A DNA stretch of 64,000 nucleotides from Chelydra serpentina (GCA_037349315.1 JBAIAC010000001.1:9004501-9068500), one strand, 5' to 3'; counted from the first letter of the stretch, positions 24,890 through 39,316 are shown. Program-made: numbers and translations. The notes: generated by a model not told the origin, from the sequence alone.

Positions 24890-25965
24890 GAAAGATCCTG
24901 TGTGCTGCAATCCAGTCTTAGAGACCACAATTCCCATGATACCTTGTGGAAAGAGAGAGAGACTTGCTCTTCCAGGTAGTGCAGGGAGAGCAGGCAGTGG
25001 ACTCCATTTTGCAGGGGAGGAGCCAGATTACTGGTGTGGAGCTCTGTCCATACCAGGAGCTGCTGCCAAGAGCCTGCTGGGACTAGGGTGACCAGATGTC
25101 CCGATTTTATAGGGGCAGTCCTGATATTTGGGGCTTTTTCTTATATAGGGTCCTATTACACACACACCCCTGCCCTGATTTTTCACACTTGCTGTCTGGT
25201 CACCCTAGCTGGGACTTTGATTGAGCAGGGAGCCTCAGAGGCTGTTGGTGGCTTCACTGGAGCCAGGGCAGACTGTTGCTCTGTCTGGAGCTGACTGAGG
25301 TGGGCCTGCAGTGAAAGAACTGTGAGCAACCCTCACTCTTCTTTGGGAAAGTACTTGTACGGGAAGGGGCACAGCAGAGAGTCTGAGTCTGAGGAGAGGC
25401 AGAATGATCGTCCCATTGAACCAGGACCCAGAGCTCCTGACATTTGGTGGAGCCAACTCCAATCTTCAGAGGGATTGTGCAGCTTGTTGCCTTGGCTGGA
25501 CTGATACACAGAACCAACAGCATGCTGTCTCCAGCAGCAGAGCTCCAAGGGCGCCCACGTAAGCAAGTGTCTGGGACTCTGAAATCCAGAGGAGGGTACA
25601 CTGCGGGGTGGGGTAAATGGTGGCAGTGTAAATGCCGGTTACATAAGTTTCATTTATTACTGTATCCTATATTTGTTACTTGATTTTATTCAACTGCCCC
25701 CTGTGGATTTAAATTAGCAGTGACATTAATCTTAGTCAGTTATACCCTGTTTCTTTAAATTGTTAAATAAAGGTGTGTTAACTCTAAGTATATTGGATGT
25801 ATGTTATTTATAATTGGTATTTTGAGTTAGACCCATGCCACAGATTTATTAATTATTAGTATTATTTCTATTTGAAGGGGTTTATTCTGGAGGCTCCCAA
25901 GGCATGCCATTGAGTGTATACAGGGGCCAGCCAGGTGGAGGCACCATCAATTTTAAATTCTGTTA
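24890..25965 (+). repeat. Dispersed LTR-like repeat, containing hAT MITE A2
   Basis: The 3' part (25740-25962) recurs in reverse orientation at 28733-28776 plus 29431-29575, at roughly 85% similarity by eye. It includes a 'gttaaataaaggtgtg' polyadenylation-like stretch. The 5' part (24890-25700) is GC-richer and has no recognised protein. An LTR origin is possible, but I see no paired LTR, primer site or coding domain. Confidence 0.45.
25084..25207. mobile_element. 124-bp hAT MITE, copy A2
   Basis: The inverted termini are tagggtgaccaga / tctggtcaccctа-type, with exact 8-bp duplications gctgggac (25076-25083 and 25208-25215). It is the same length as copy A1 and its internal sequence matches in opposite orientation. 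It is inserted in the dispersed repeat around it. Confidence 0.92.
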
Positions 25966-26234
25966 GGAGTAAAGGGACTGCAGCGGAGGGTGAATAGAGG
26001 GCTCCCACCTATCCAACAGCACCACTGGGATACTCAGGATCTTTAATGTCAACAATATCAGGTGCCCAGGAACACAGGTGAGTGTTACCTGTTCCCGAGT
26101 AAGAAGGTGGGGGTGGAGGGCGGGGTGTACATATGGAACAAAATTGTCAAGGACTGATAACTAAACTGAACGGGCAAATCTGTCCAGCACCTGTTTTGCA
26201 CATACCAATGGCTGTATTTGTAAAGAGAATCCAT

Positions 26235-26530
26235 GGGCAGGTCTACACTAGCCCCGAAATTCGAACTAAGATACGCGACTTCAGCTACGTGAATAACGTA
26301 GCTGAAGTCGAACTATCTTAGTTTGAATGAAAAAGCACTTACCCGGGATCCACACGCAGCGCGCAGGCTCCCCCGTCGACTCCGCCTACTCCGTTCGTCG
26401 AGCTGGATTACCAGCGTCGACGACGGAGCACTTCCTGGTTCGATTTATCGCGTCTAGACAAGACGCGATAAATCGAACCCAGAACATCGATCGCGCGCCT
26501 CCGACCGGACGCGTAAGTATAGACGTACCC
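26235..26530 (-). mobile_element. Harbinger-like MITE, copy H3, complete
   Basis: A 296-bp copy in reverse orientation to H2, with ends gggcaggtctacac / gtatagacgtaccc. It is flanked by the 3-bp repeat cat (26232-26234 and 26531-26533). Hairpin II (cttcagctacgtgaataacgt...) and hairpin I (atttatcgcgtct / agacgcgataaat) are both intact. Confidence 0.88.
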
Positions 26531-27616
26531 CATGTAAATGGTGCTGACTCAGCTTAGGCGCTGACCTTTGAAAATGTATCCATGGTATTAAAATCTAGGT
26601 AATCTACAAATAGCATAGTACTATGTCATCTTTTTTATCCAAATGTCACCTATTATGTGAATGTAAGTTATATCCATCCATGCAGAAATTTGCATATTTC
26701 CCATTCCATCTGGAAGAACAGGGGAGTTTATTATATGTCACTCATCAGTACCTCAGAACAGAGAAACAATGATACTCCCATACAGGTCTAACACAATATG
26801 ATACCTACAATATGTTACATTGTGTCAGATCATATCTATGTAAGTCTTATTACACAGGTGAACACATCCCTGTTTTTAGGCTTAGGTACAGGTCATTGCT
26901 GGGAGGGAGCATCCGATTACATCTAGCATCTGAAAGATTTAGAAGCACCTTCAAAGCGGCAATAGGGTCGTAAATGTGGACAAGGAGAAGAATAATGCAA
27001 AGTGCAAGGAACGTGCTAGGGGAAATTGTTAAATGATAACATCATGCAATAACAAATCGGTCACTTTAGCTTCAATTCGACATTTTTGTTCTTCACCTAG
27101 TGCAGAACAAGACAAAAGACTAGATAATAAAAGAGCAAAAGTTGAGCATGTTTAACTGCTTGGGTCTTTGGGCAGCTGCAGCAAGGAGTGTATGACACGG
27201 GTATTTTGACATATGGAGTGACTACTCAATTTAAAGGAAAGGTAACATGGAATGGGCAAATATCCAGTGGGAAAACGTAATACACTATTACCCAGTAACG
27301 AAAGAATGACAGACAACTGGCTACCAGCAAAACTAAACAATTTACTAGCAAATACTGTCAAATACAGTACAGGAAACTTTTAAAAGCAAGGTTGAAACAG
27401 CTGTCAAGTACAGAATCATAGACATTGCCCCTTCCTTACACTCAAAGGGCCAGATTTTGCAAACTACTGATGCGGAGTCAGGTTATTCCTTGTAGAGATC
27501 CACAGATTTCAACAGGATTATTCAAGTAGTGCTGATGAGAGAATCTGGCCCACATTTTTCGCCTTGCACATACAACAGATACAGTTATCTATGTGTACCA
27601 CAACTAGTTATGATTA

Positions 27617-28732
<1,116 letters not shown>

Positions 28733-29575
28733 TTGGTGGTGCCTCCACCTGGCTGGCCCCTGTATACACTCCAGGGAAGGGGTGGGCAAACTATGGCCCG
28801 GGGGCCGCATCCGGCCCTCCAGACCCCACTGGGGAGTGGGGTGCAAGGCTTGTCCTGCTCTGGCACTCAGGCTGAGGAGCGGGGTCGGGGGCTTGCCCCA
28901 CTCTGCACGGCTCCTGGAAGCAGCGGCATGTAACCCCTCTGGCTCCTAGACATAGGGTCAGACAGGGGGCTCCGCAGGCTGCACCCGCCCCAAGGGCTGC
29001 CCCCGCAGCTCCCATTGGCCGGGAACCACGGCCAATGGGAGATGCAGGGGCAGTGCCTGTGGATGGGGCAGTGCACAGAGCTGCCTGGTTGCGCCTCTGA
29101 ATAGGAGCCGGAGGGGGGACAGGCTGCTGCTTCTGGGAGCTGCTTGAGGTAAGCGCCGTCCAGAGCCTGCACCCCTGACCCCCACTCGCGTCCCAACCCC
29201 CTGCCCCAGCTCTGATCCCCCTCCCACTCTCGAACCCCTCAGTCCAAGCCCAGAGCACCCTCTTGCACCCCCAACCCCTCATCCCCAGCCCCACCCCAGA
29301 GCCTGCACCCCGAGCTGGAGCCCTCACTCCCACCCGCATCCCAGCCCCCAGTTTCATGAGCATTCATGGCCCGCCACACAATTTCCATACCCAGATGTGG
29401 CCTTCAGGCCAAAAAGGTTGCCCACCCTTGCTCCAGGGTGTGCCTTGGGAACCTCTAGAAATAAACCTATTCTAATAATAATAATAGTAATAATAAATAA
29501 TAATCTGTGGCATGGATCTAACTCAGAATACCAATTATAAATAATACATATCCAATATACTTAAATTAGAGAGCA
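28733..29575 (-). repeat. Inverted partner of the 25.7-kb dispersed repeat, split by a hAT element
   Basis: 28733-28776 and 29431-29575 together are the reverse complement of about 25775-25965. They share the gcctccacctggctggcccc block and the run through 'ctgtggcatgg.tctaactca'. The hAT element at 28777-29430 separates the two parts. The 29477-29505 part has expanded into (taa)n. Confidence 0.8.
28777..29430. mobile_element. hAT-like element, 654 bp, nested in a dispersed repeat
   Basis: The termini are aaggggtgggcaaac and gttgcccacccttg, with exact 8-bp duplications ctccaggg (28769-28776 and 29431-29438). It is GC-rich with degenerate internal C-rich repeats. Its ORFs are compositional artefacts with no transposase motif, so it is non-autonomous. 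Confidence 0.92.
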
Positions 29576-31286
29576 ATATTCAATAATCCATCCAAACATT
29601 AAGGCAATATTTATATATCCTTTTAGGCTGCACGTGCACACAGAACACACTGCAATTTGAAGCACTTTTGAGTCAAATAAGGACAGTTTTATTGCTCCAG
29701 CACTCAAATAGCATCTCTTAAAGCCACTCTGTTCATTGTGCTAAATGTAACACTTAGCAGTTTCTAAAATGGGCATATTTTCAGTCCTGCAATCTGTGAT
29801 TTTAAGAGAGCACAGTACTGCCAACAACAGAATCCTCAGTGCTGGGGTTAAAAGCAAGAGCTGTCAAATACATCCAGGAAAGAAGACATCCTATCATAAT
29901 TTGCATGAATAGACACTTAAAAATATTGAATTGGGCTCCGATACTAGAATTTTAGTTCAAAGTTCTGATTCCAATGAGAGATAAGACTCAGGAGGATAAG
30001 CTCCCAGCCTTGCAATACTTCATTATTTTCTTTGCATAAAAAACTGTTCAGAAATAACCTCACAGGAATATAACACATTCATTGTTAAAGAGCAGCACAG
30101 CACATCCTAGCAGCTGGTTTCTAATCATTCTTAGCATGAATGTGTTTATGTCAAAAATACCCAATTCTCAGTTACTAGATCGGGAGGGGTCGAAAACATG
30201 TTGAGAAAGGGATATCCACCTTTCCTGTCTTGCATGGTATTTATACATTTTCTAAAAATACTGTTGATGATTATCTCATGATTTAATACAGTGGATACTG
30301 TGTACCATTCATTTACTTGCCACTTGCCTTAGGTTGGACCAAGAGGGGTAGAAAAACATTTGAATGAAAAAGCAAACAAGTAAAGAAACAAATTGATAAA
30401 AAAACAACAAAAAGATAAGTAGAAAGTGTTTCTGCTTAGAGTAGCATTATACAATCCTTTTTATTGTTATTTGTTAATTTAAAAGTATACAAAACCTAAA
30501 GAAGTGTCTGTCTGGGCTCTGAACACCTCTGCCATACATTAAAAATACAAGCCAACAAATACAGACCAAAAAAAAAGAAAAGAAAAGAAAAATAGTTTTT
30601 CCTAAGGCAAGGAAGAGACGTTCACACTGTACCAAATACTCAGCTGGAGCCAACTATGCTAAAACAGACTTAGTATCATTCAGCCACATTTCAGCAATAC
30701 TTGTGTAACATGTATGCCTAATAGGGAGGTATCTCTTTAAGAGACCTGGGGGGGGAGGGGAGGGGTAGGAGTGAGTTGTGTCTGGATCATTGTTGCTAGG
30801 CAGATTTACCACTCCCCATCCAGAAGTTTCTGGAATTGGGTTCAGTAGTTTTGGATGGTCCAATAGGTTCCCTGTTGCTGGGGTCAGACTCCGTGAGGGC
30901 AAGCAGTCAGGGTATCTGCTTTGCAGAAGGCCACGTGCCCTGTGTGAGTTGGGAGAAGGGAGCAGAAAGGAGGCTGTTTTCCCTAACTCTGAAGCATCTT
31001 GCAGCAGGTAAATGACATTGTTAACACTGCAACAGGGAAGCATGGCCAATGTTAATTATAGAAAGGGGAAATTGGGAGGGAAAAATTATTTCTTCTATTT
31101 TAATTGTATACTTTGAATGTTGTTTGATTTTAGCCAAATTGTTTCTGTTAAATTGTCTCTAGTTTGATTCACCAACTTCTCTTTAAATGTGATAACGAGG
31201 AGAGTCATTAATATTTTGCTATTCTCAGTTTTGTATTATCTCATAAGAGTTTTTTTTTAAATGTACATATTTAACTGAGTAGTTGG
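29576..31286. other. AT-rich stretch with no gene seen
   Basis: The only notable features are simple A/G-rich runs near 30360-30420 and 30565-30590, and a short G-rich segment at 30747-30766. The 131-codon minus-strand ORF at 30654-31049 has no recognisable domain. Confidence 0.5.
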
Positions 31287-31851
31287 CAGGGCCGGCTCCA
31301 GGCACCAGCTTTCCAAGCTGGTGCTTGGGGCAGCATCGAGAATGGGGCGGCAGTCCGAGTCCCGCGGCGGCAATTCGGCGGCAGGTCCGCTCTTCACGCT
31401 GCCGAATTGCCGCCGCGGGACTCGAACTGCCGCCCCAGTCTCACCCACCGTGGCGGCAAGGGAAGAGCGACGGATCTGCCGCCGAATTGCCGCCACAGTG
31501 GGTGAGAATGGGGCGGCAGTCCGAGTCCCGCAGCGGCAATTCGGCGGCAGGTCCACTCTTCACGCTGCCGAATTGCCACCGCGGGACTCGAACTGCCGCC
31601 CCAGTCTCACCCACCGTGGCGGCAAGGGAAGAGCGATGGATCTGCCGCCGAATTGCCGCCACAGTGGGTGAGAATGGGGCGGGAGTTCGAGTCCCGTGGC
31701 GGCAATTCGGCAGCGTGAAGAGTGGACCTGCCGCCGAATTGCCGCCGCGGGACTCGGACTGCCTGCGTCGGGGGCCCCGCAACGTCTGCCTGCGTCGGGG
31801 GCAGGGCCACGGCGACTGCTTGGGGTGGCAAAATTGTCAGAGCCACTCCTG
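31287..31851. mobile_element. hAT-like element with internal 168-bp tandem foldback units
   Basis: Ends cagggccggctcc / gagccactcctg are flanked by exact 8-bp duplications gtagttgg (31279-31286 and 31852-31859). Inside, a unit beginning gaatggggcggcagtccgag at 31339 repeats at 31507 and, diverged, near 31671. Each unit contains inverted ggcggcaattcggc / gccgaattgccgcc blocks. ORFs on both strands are by-products of the repeat. Confidence 0.92.
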
Positions 31852-32077
31852 GTAGTTGGTTAATCAGTTAGCTGACTGGCTAACAGTGATTTCAGAAGAG
31901 GAAGGGTTTGCATGGATTCTAGCTGAAGATTCCTACAAGCAAATGGAGGGAAAATGTTGCTTTTGACTGACCTGTTTAGATTTAATTAGTTTTCTTTATT
32001 TATGTTTATGTATAACTGTGAAGATAATGTATGAGGACTATAAAATAGCCATGTTATGTTCTAAAATTAAATTATTA

Positions 32078-32413
32078 CAGTAGAACTTCAGAGTTACGAA
32101 CTGACCAGTCAACCACACACCTCATTTGGAACCAGAAGTATACAATCAGGCAAGAGCAGAGACCCCTCCCCCCCACGGAAGCAAACACGGTACTGTGTTA
32201 AACATAAACTGCACACACAAAAAAAGAAGAAGAAAAAAAAAAGGGAAAGCAGCATTTTTCTTCTGTACGGTAAAGTTTCAAAGCTGTATTAAGTCAATAT
32301 TCAGATGTAAACTTTTGAAAGAACAACCATAACGTTGTGTTCAGAGTTATGAACATTTCAGAGTTACAAAAAACCTCCATTGCTGAGGTGTTAGTAATTC
32401 TGAAGTTCTCTTG
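32078..32413. mobile_element. Tc1/mariner (Tigger/pogo-like) MITE
   Basis: The inverted termini are cagtagaacttcagagttac and the complement of gtaattctgaagttctcttg, each flanked by TA (32076-32077 and 32414-32415). A second 'cagagttatgaac...cagagttaca' pair lies inside the right end. It contains no transposase coding. Confidence 0.8.
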
Positions 32414-32415
32414 TA

Positions 32416-35020
32416 TTATTTATGGTTTCTTTATCATAAGATTTTATAAAGTTATAAATTAAATTCATTCCTTTTGTTCTTGTTGGGACTTGAATGTAGG
32501 GAGGTTGACCCTGTGCAATCCAAATCCTTAGAGACCGAATTCTGGGTCTCCAGCTACTTTTCTATGGGAGTTGGGAGTTTTTAGGTACTGGAGAAGGGCA
32601 ATGAAGTGAACTGTAGCCCACCCAGAGGTTACATTTGCAGAACTGAGGACCTCATTCCTAGTCAAATCACCCCAACCTTTCTTTAGCATGAACCAAGCAT
32701 CCTCATCCACTGACAACCCAGCCATCAAAGAAATAATTAAAGGCAAAGTCACAAGAATCAAGATTTTTAACTTCATGAATCTGGTCTACACTTTATGAAA
32801 CAGTCTGCCCCACCTTGTGTCCCTCCACCCACAACCACAGGGATCACGTGAGCTAATCCCTTGGTACCAACTCTTCTCACTTCAGGCAGCATTGCTCCAC
32901 TCTGTTGGGAACTGTAAAGAGCCGTAGCTGACCGCCCACATAAGGTCCACCAGGGCAGGCCACAAAGTCTACTGTCCCAATACCAATGTAAGCACTCTCC
33001 TGAGTGCATTCCAGGACCACACTGGAAAAAAACCTCTAGGAACAAACAACAACAAAACAAAAAATCCCCCCACACCAACCCTTTCAACCTAGTGGGTCAA
33101 CCATTTCCACTCACCATCCTGGGTAAGCCCAATTACCGAATCTCTCATTGTCATAGATAGGAGACAGATACTAACCAGCTCAATCCTACCCCCTGCCAAT
33201 GGGATGGGATAAATAAAACAAAAGAGTTAACTCTAAAAACCACACAAGCCCTCCATGAGACATTGCTTCCATTGGAGTCACGAGTGCTACACACACAAGG
33301 GGGTGTGTTCAGACAAGACTGTGACATCATTTAGTAGATCTAACAAAGAGAAGACTGGACTCTTGAAGAGTGTTTCTTGGGAAATGTCTACTGTGTGCAA
33401 ACACTCTGACGAGAGTTGTGAAACCATTTACATTCCAGGCTGAGCTAGCTGAGCTAATAAAGGGATCAACTACAGCACCAATGCAGTGCTGCCAGGAAAT
33501 TAAATCTTCTAGGTGGAGGTTAAGAAACAAGCTTGTGATTGTAGGTGTTTTTTAACCTTCCAAATTTGGAAATCCCCACAACCTATGGAATAATAAAAGC
33601 TGAATTAGAAAGTTGAGCTGTTAGGGTCAAACAATCATAGCATGATTACATTTGACACAATCTGGGAACCAATTCCAGCTAGTATCAAAACAGAAGTTAA
33701 GAACAGAAAGGTCAAAATGTGGCTAATTCTGATAGAGGATTGATGAAATTCAAGGGATAGCTCAGAAGACTGGAAACTCTGGAATTTGTAGTGATGAGAC
33801 TGATCCCGGAAGCTAACTATTCTTCTTAGCTTTTAGCTAAACTCTCTGATCCTGGAATTGGGGATTTCCCAGTGCTGGCAGAGGATACACTGGCAGCTGT
33901 TAGCATCTACTGTTTAACATTTCGTGAAGGCCAGCAGCCTGCTTGACAATGAATAGAAAATAGATGAAGACATAGTCACCACCCCAAGGATCTTCTAACC
34001 TAAAACAATCCTAGAGAGCAATAAAACACAGACCGCCATGTGGTGGAGAGGCATAGTGGTGCAGTCATTGGTTTTATTTGCTTAAGGGTAGATTGACATT
34101 TGTAATGGGAAAGTTGGATAGTGACTCTAACATAATTAATAGACAGGAAAAGTTGGAATACATCAAAAGTGGATGATGCCATTTACATCACACAAGTTTA
34201 AACCTACCTGCAAATGATCATCACATATTAATGCAGTGATTCTTGTAGCCTTCTTTATTTAAACAGTTCATATTTACTTGATTAGGGTTCACCTCTAGAA
34301 AAGCTAAAGTATGTGAGTTATCATTAAATGGAGGATCCCTGAGACGCACATGAGGAATAAAAAAATCTTTAGTTAGCCAAGAATTCAACACCTATTATAA
34401 TCATATAAAGGACAGTAAAAAAAAGGAACTTGTATACTCATGGTCCCTTAAGGGGAAATCCATAGACAGGAGAGTGTGAGACATCCTAGTTTTCACTATC
34501 TAGTCATCCTTATCTTCCCAATTATGTTCTAGGTGCCACCCTCTCTTATGCCATGTTACGCTAGTGCCCATTTTAGCCTATGCATATTCATAATGCATAT
34601 AACCCCTTTTCTGCTTATCTTAACTTCCGCAACTCACTTATGTTGGGGGCCCCAATTCCTATAGGTTAATCAGTCACTTCATACTCATTATCATTTACAA
34701 TAATAGTTGCTATGGCATTACTACAGTTAATGCTTGTGACTTGTGACATATTCATTAAAAATACCTAAAATATCAGTAATTCATATTTGTTGTTTCTTAC
34801 TTCATCTTACTGCACTTATCTATACTTCACACTTGTGACTTGAGGTCTGTTGTCTGTCATTTACTTATGTCAGGCTATACTTAGGCCTTTCCACTCATGC
34901 TTACTGTCAGTATAAGTCCTTAGACTTCAAGGTTCACTATTTGCATTACCGCAGAAGCCACGCCTTTAGGTACCATCTGAAATCCTACACATGCTACATT
35001 CTGAACCTTTTCCAAACTGT
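32416..35020. other. Stretch with no gene seen
   Basis: Two adjacent minus-strand ORFs (32528-32776 and 32773-33087) overlap by a few bases and attract attention, but neither shows a known domain or splice context. The remainder is AT-rich with no repeat I recognise. Confidence 0.45.
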
Positions 35021-36484
35021 GACTCTCATCGACTTTAAGGCCAGAGGGTATCATCATGATCATCTAGTCTGATGTCCTTCACATTGAAGGCCACAGAACC
35101 TTACCCACCCACTCCTGTAACAGACCCATAACCTCTGGCTGAGTTACTGAAGTTCTCAAATCATGATTTAAAAACTTCAAGTAACAGAGAATCCACCTTT
35201 GCACTATGCAAGTGATGCGTGCCCTGTGTTACAGAGGAATGTGAAAAACCCACAGGATTTCTGCCAATCTGAGCTGGGGGAAAATTCCTTCCCGAATATG
35301 ATGATCAGTTAGACTCTGAGCACGTCAGCAGCCAGACACCTAGGAAAGAATTCTCTGTGGTAACTCAGAGCTCTCCCCATCTAATGTCCCATCACTGATC
35401 ATTAGAGATATTTGCTACTAGCAGTTGCAGACCAGCTGCATGCCGTTGTAGGCAGCCTCATCATACCATCCCCTCCATAAATGTATCAAGCTCAAGTTAG
35501 ATTTTTTTGCCCCCCATTATTCCCCTTTGAAGGCTGTTCCAGACTTCACTCCTCTGGCTTTTAGAAACCTTGTCTAATTTCAAGCCTAAACTTATTGGTG
35601 GCCAGTTTATATCCATTTGTTCTTTTGTCAACATTAGCGCTTAACTTAGGCTAGGTCTACACTAACCCCCCCTGTCGAACTAAGATACGCAACTTCAGCT
35701 ACGTTAATAACGTAGCTGAAGTCGAAGTCTCTTAGTTTGAACTTACCTGTGGTCCACACGCGGCGCGCAGGCTCCCCCGTCGACTCCGCCTGCTCTGTTC
35801 GCAGAGCAGGATTACCGGCATCGACGGGGGAGCATTCCTGGTTCGATTGATCGCGTCTAGACAAGACGCGATAAATCGAACCCAGAAGATCGATTGGACT
35901 CCTCCGACGCGACAGGTAAGTATAGACGTACCCTTAGATACCTCCTCCCCTTCTCTGGTATTTGTCCCTCTGATGTATTTATAGAGAGGAATCATATCTC
36001 CCCTCAGCCTACTTTTGGTTAAGCTAAACAAGCCAAGCTCTTCGAGTCTCCTCTCATAAGGTGGGTTTTCCATTCCTCTGATCATCCTAGTACCCTTCCT
36101 CTGCACCTGTGCCAGTTTGAATGAATCTTTCTTAAACACAGGAGACCAGAATTGCACACAGTGTTCCAGATGAGGTCTCCCCAGAGCCTTTTATAATGGT
36201 ACTAACACTTCCCTGTCTCTGCTGGAAACACCTTGCCTGATGCATCCCAGGATTGCATTAGCCTTTTTTCATGGCTGCATCACATTGGCATCTCATAGTC
36301 ATCCTGTGATCAACCAATACACCCAGGCCTTTCTCCTCCGCTGTTGCTTCCAACCGATAAATCCCCAGCTTACAGCAAAAATTCTTGTTGTTAGTTCTTA
36401 AGTACATGACCTTGCATGTTGCACTATTAAATTTCCTCCCATTTCTATTACTCCAGTTTTCAAGGTCACCCAGATCTTCCTCTC
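35021..36484 (-). mobile_element. CR1 LINE 3' fragment with nested Harbinger MITE
   Basis: The 3' end (gactttaaggccagaggg..., the CR1 3'-UTR pattern) begins near 35021. Minus-strand coding for the ORF2 C-terminus survives in 36157-35940 ([20 protein letters not shown]), followed upstream by decayed RT. It is truncated near 36484. MITE H4 splits it at 35649-35933. Confidence 0.88.
35649..35933 (-). mobile_element. Harbinger-like MITE, copy H4, inserted in CR1
   Basis: A 285-bp copy in the same orientation as H3, with ends ggctaggtctacac / gtatagacgtaccc. Exact tta duplications flank it (35646-35648 and 35934-35936). CR1 sequence continues on both sides. Hairpins I and II are intact, and the middle gctctgttcgcagagc hairpin is perfect. 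Confidence 0.9.
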
Positions 36485-39316
36485 ACTTGATCCTAACAGA
36501 AAGAAGTTCTGGGACCCCTTCGTCTAGTCAAAAAGACAGGTGAAGGGGTTGCAACCCTTAACTGCCAGTTGAGAACCCATATGTTAATGGACTTTAAAAC
36601 TATTCTTAACATAAGCAAAAAATATACTGGAGTTAAAACTAAATTAGGAGAAATTTGAAAGAGACTTTAAAACAACAGCAGCACAATTCCTATAGACAAA
36701 CATGTAGGAAGAGAGAAGACAAGTTGAGAGGTTAACAAAATGCCAAAATGCATAGCTAGAATAGTCAAATGAAGATCTATCAAGGCTGCAAGACCTTTTG
36801 TACCTGAAACCACTGAGGAGTATTTGGTTCATTTACAGTGACCACATTTTAAAAAACAAATAGTTATGCAACTCTGGAAAAAGAAAATCAAATGACTAAA
36901 CAGTCATATGGTAAGAGAGCTAGTAGGCTGAGGCACGTCACCCTGTCACACATAGAAAAGATGAAGAAACAAAGTGAGTATAACAGAAAAGAATGGTCGG
37001 GAAGCATATTTTTGGGGTCAATGGTGATCAATGAAGAAATTGAAAGCACACTGGGGTCAATGAAGAAATTGAAAGCAAGTAAAGAGCATCCCATGAGGAC
37101 AAGAATTCAGACGAGAGACTGACCACCTCCACTAGAAAAAGTGCCATGTTTTTTTCATTTCTTAGAAAAGTAGTATAGTATATTCTTCTTTGTTTTGATT
37201 AGCTGAGGATAGTATTTTCTTTATGAATGTTTCCCTTAAGTGTATGAAAAATGTGCATGTACATGTACATGCATGTGCCTGTTTGCGGATGGTGTGCGTG
37301 TGTTAGCAGGACAACTGCAAGGCTCTGTTATCCATTATGTCACCCCAGTCTAATTTCTTCCCTCTTATTACTCTATACCTATTTCACACTACCACTACAT
37401 TTGTATATTACTTGAGTGAACACATGGTGCTCTATGCATATGTTCCTTGGAGACAGAAACGCTGATATGCAACCAATTATGGCTGCAAAAGAGCTGTATA
37501 TGCTATGGCTTCCCCCACTTTTGTGATGACCCAAGTCCTGCTTGAGGTGTGGGCGATGTGGCCCACATCACTTCTTATCCAAGGTCTTCTGTGTGACAAT
37601 GTAAAGTGGTCCCAACCAAGCCAATGGACTAGTTTGTACAGATTTACCATATACATTGCGTACAGAACCAAATTCTCTCTCTCCTAACTACACTGCTCCA
37701 AAAAACACTTCTATTTAAATGTGCAGTACCCTCTGCTGTGCAATATACAATTAGAGCAGCAACCTCTGATTGTGCAGACATGAAAAATGTTACTGTGATA
37801 TTATTCTGGGGTCTGTGTTCACTAACCGTGCTCAAACTCAATAATAGAGGATGCTGAAAAGAACTATTTTATTTGAGTATATTTTTAATTATACTTAGCA
37901 CAGAGTTTAGCTCTTTAAAAAATACTGAGCTTCCTCAACTCCCTTCAACTTCAGTGGGAGTTGGAGATATTCTGCATCTGGCTGGATTGGGTTTTTTTTT
38001 TTTTTTAAATAGGCATAGAAAGGGAGTAGCAGTTTTGACAGTGCGAAGGCCTGCGTTTCCCCAGAACTGCGCTAAGAAACAGCCAACTATTTTGTTAATT
38101 TGGATAGTGAGTAAATAGCCATCAATCTCTGCAATTCAGAGTAACTCTCTACACAGAACGACTCATTCTGTCTTTTGTTTCCCAGTATTAATGCCAGCTG
38201 TCTTCCTCTAAATCAGAACCTCCCAAATGATATAGTGTGGGGTAGTTCAGTGACAAAGTCTATCAGATTACTTCTTTCTCCTTTTGTAGTCTCTTCTCGG
38301 GGACTAAGAAAAGTCATCTGGCAAAATGGGACCCCACAACATGAGGGGACTGCAAACAGCCCAACCAGTCATGCCAGGAAAATGCCCAAGTCACCTGAAT
38401 GCAGTAGAAATATATTAAGCTATCTTTTCGCTGGTTAAAGTGTGCCAACATCTACTGTACAGACACAGTTCAGTTGACTTCAGCAATCGAATACCGAAAA
38501 TATGCTCTTTATCAACGTTTCTTTTTTCAGGAAGCATTAAATAGAACAATTTGGGCCTCGGCTTTGATTTGCGAACACCTGCCAGCATCACAAATAGCCA
38601 TGCAAGCTAGCATGATTGAAGGATCTGTTCGAGAGAGATCCAGGACTATAATAGCAAGGCTGGTGCAGGTCAGAACAGAGGTGCATGGACAGATGCCATG
38701 CAGACTGTAGGCCACCAATGGAGGGGATGAGAATTTGTACAGTGCCCACTCATACTGGGCCTAGTTCTGCAAACGGCCCTTCCTGTAAGGTGCTGAGTGC
38801 CCTCAGTTCTAATAAGAGTTGAGATTATCATGCAGGATTGGATTATTATAATCTGACATTAACCAGTAGCCAGTGTTATAAGTACCTCATTTGTATGACC
38901 ACCAGAATGTCTCACACATATTTATTTAGTTAACATGGATAATTATATTTCCACTACTCAAAGCAAATGCATGTAAGTAATCAAAATGGGTTTCTACCAG
39001 TAACATCAGAACGTCTGCGAACTACCACATACTATAGTCTTTGAATCAGGGTAAACATGAGCTCCTGTATATAAATCTACATTTGAACAACAAAAATCAA
39101 GTAGCTAAGAAACACGGTCATGTACTGGTTTAAGCAAACAATCATTTTACAAGGATATATATCTACAGCAGCTGTTTCTACTGTAACTTCAAAATAAAGA
39201 ACAAAACCAAAAAGCATATAATTTTCAGTATGGGTGGCACTGGATTAAAAAGATTCCAGGAGCCCAGAGATGCATTTATTTTAGAGGCTAATCATTGCAT
39301 TGGAGGCAAGAATCAG
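36485..39316. other. Stretch with no gene seen
   Basis: This stretch holds a (acatgt)-rich segment near 37253-37280 and a T-run at 37990-38006. No kinase exon, LINE domain or SINE head could be recognised. Confidence 0.45.

Noticed and set aside
28791..29363. 190-codon minus-strand ORF rich in Gly and Ala
   Set aside because: It falls wholly inside the hAT element at 28777-29430 and has no transposase or host motif.
31283..31855. 190-codon and other long ORFs on both strands
   Set aside because: They lie inside a GC-rich hAT element with tandem inverted units; open frames arise from the repeat.
32528..33087. Two overlapping minus-strand ORFs with a hydrophobic start
   Set aside because: They have no domain, different frames and no splice support. 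They could be an unknown repeat, but nothing is demonstrable.
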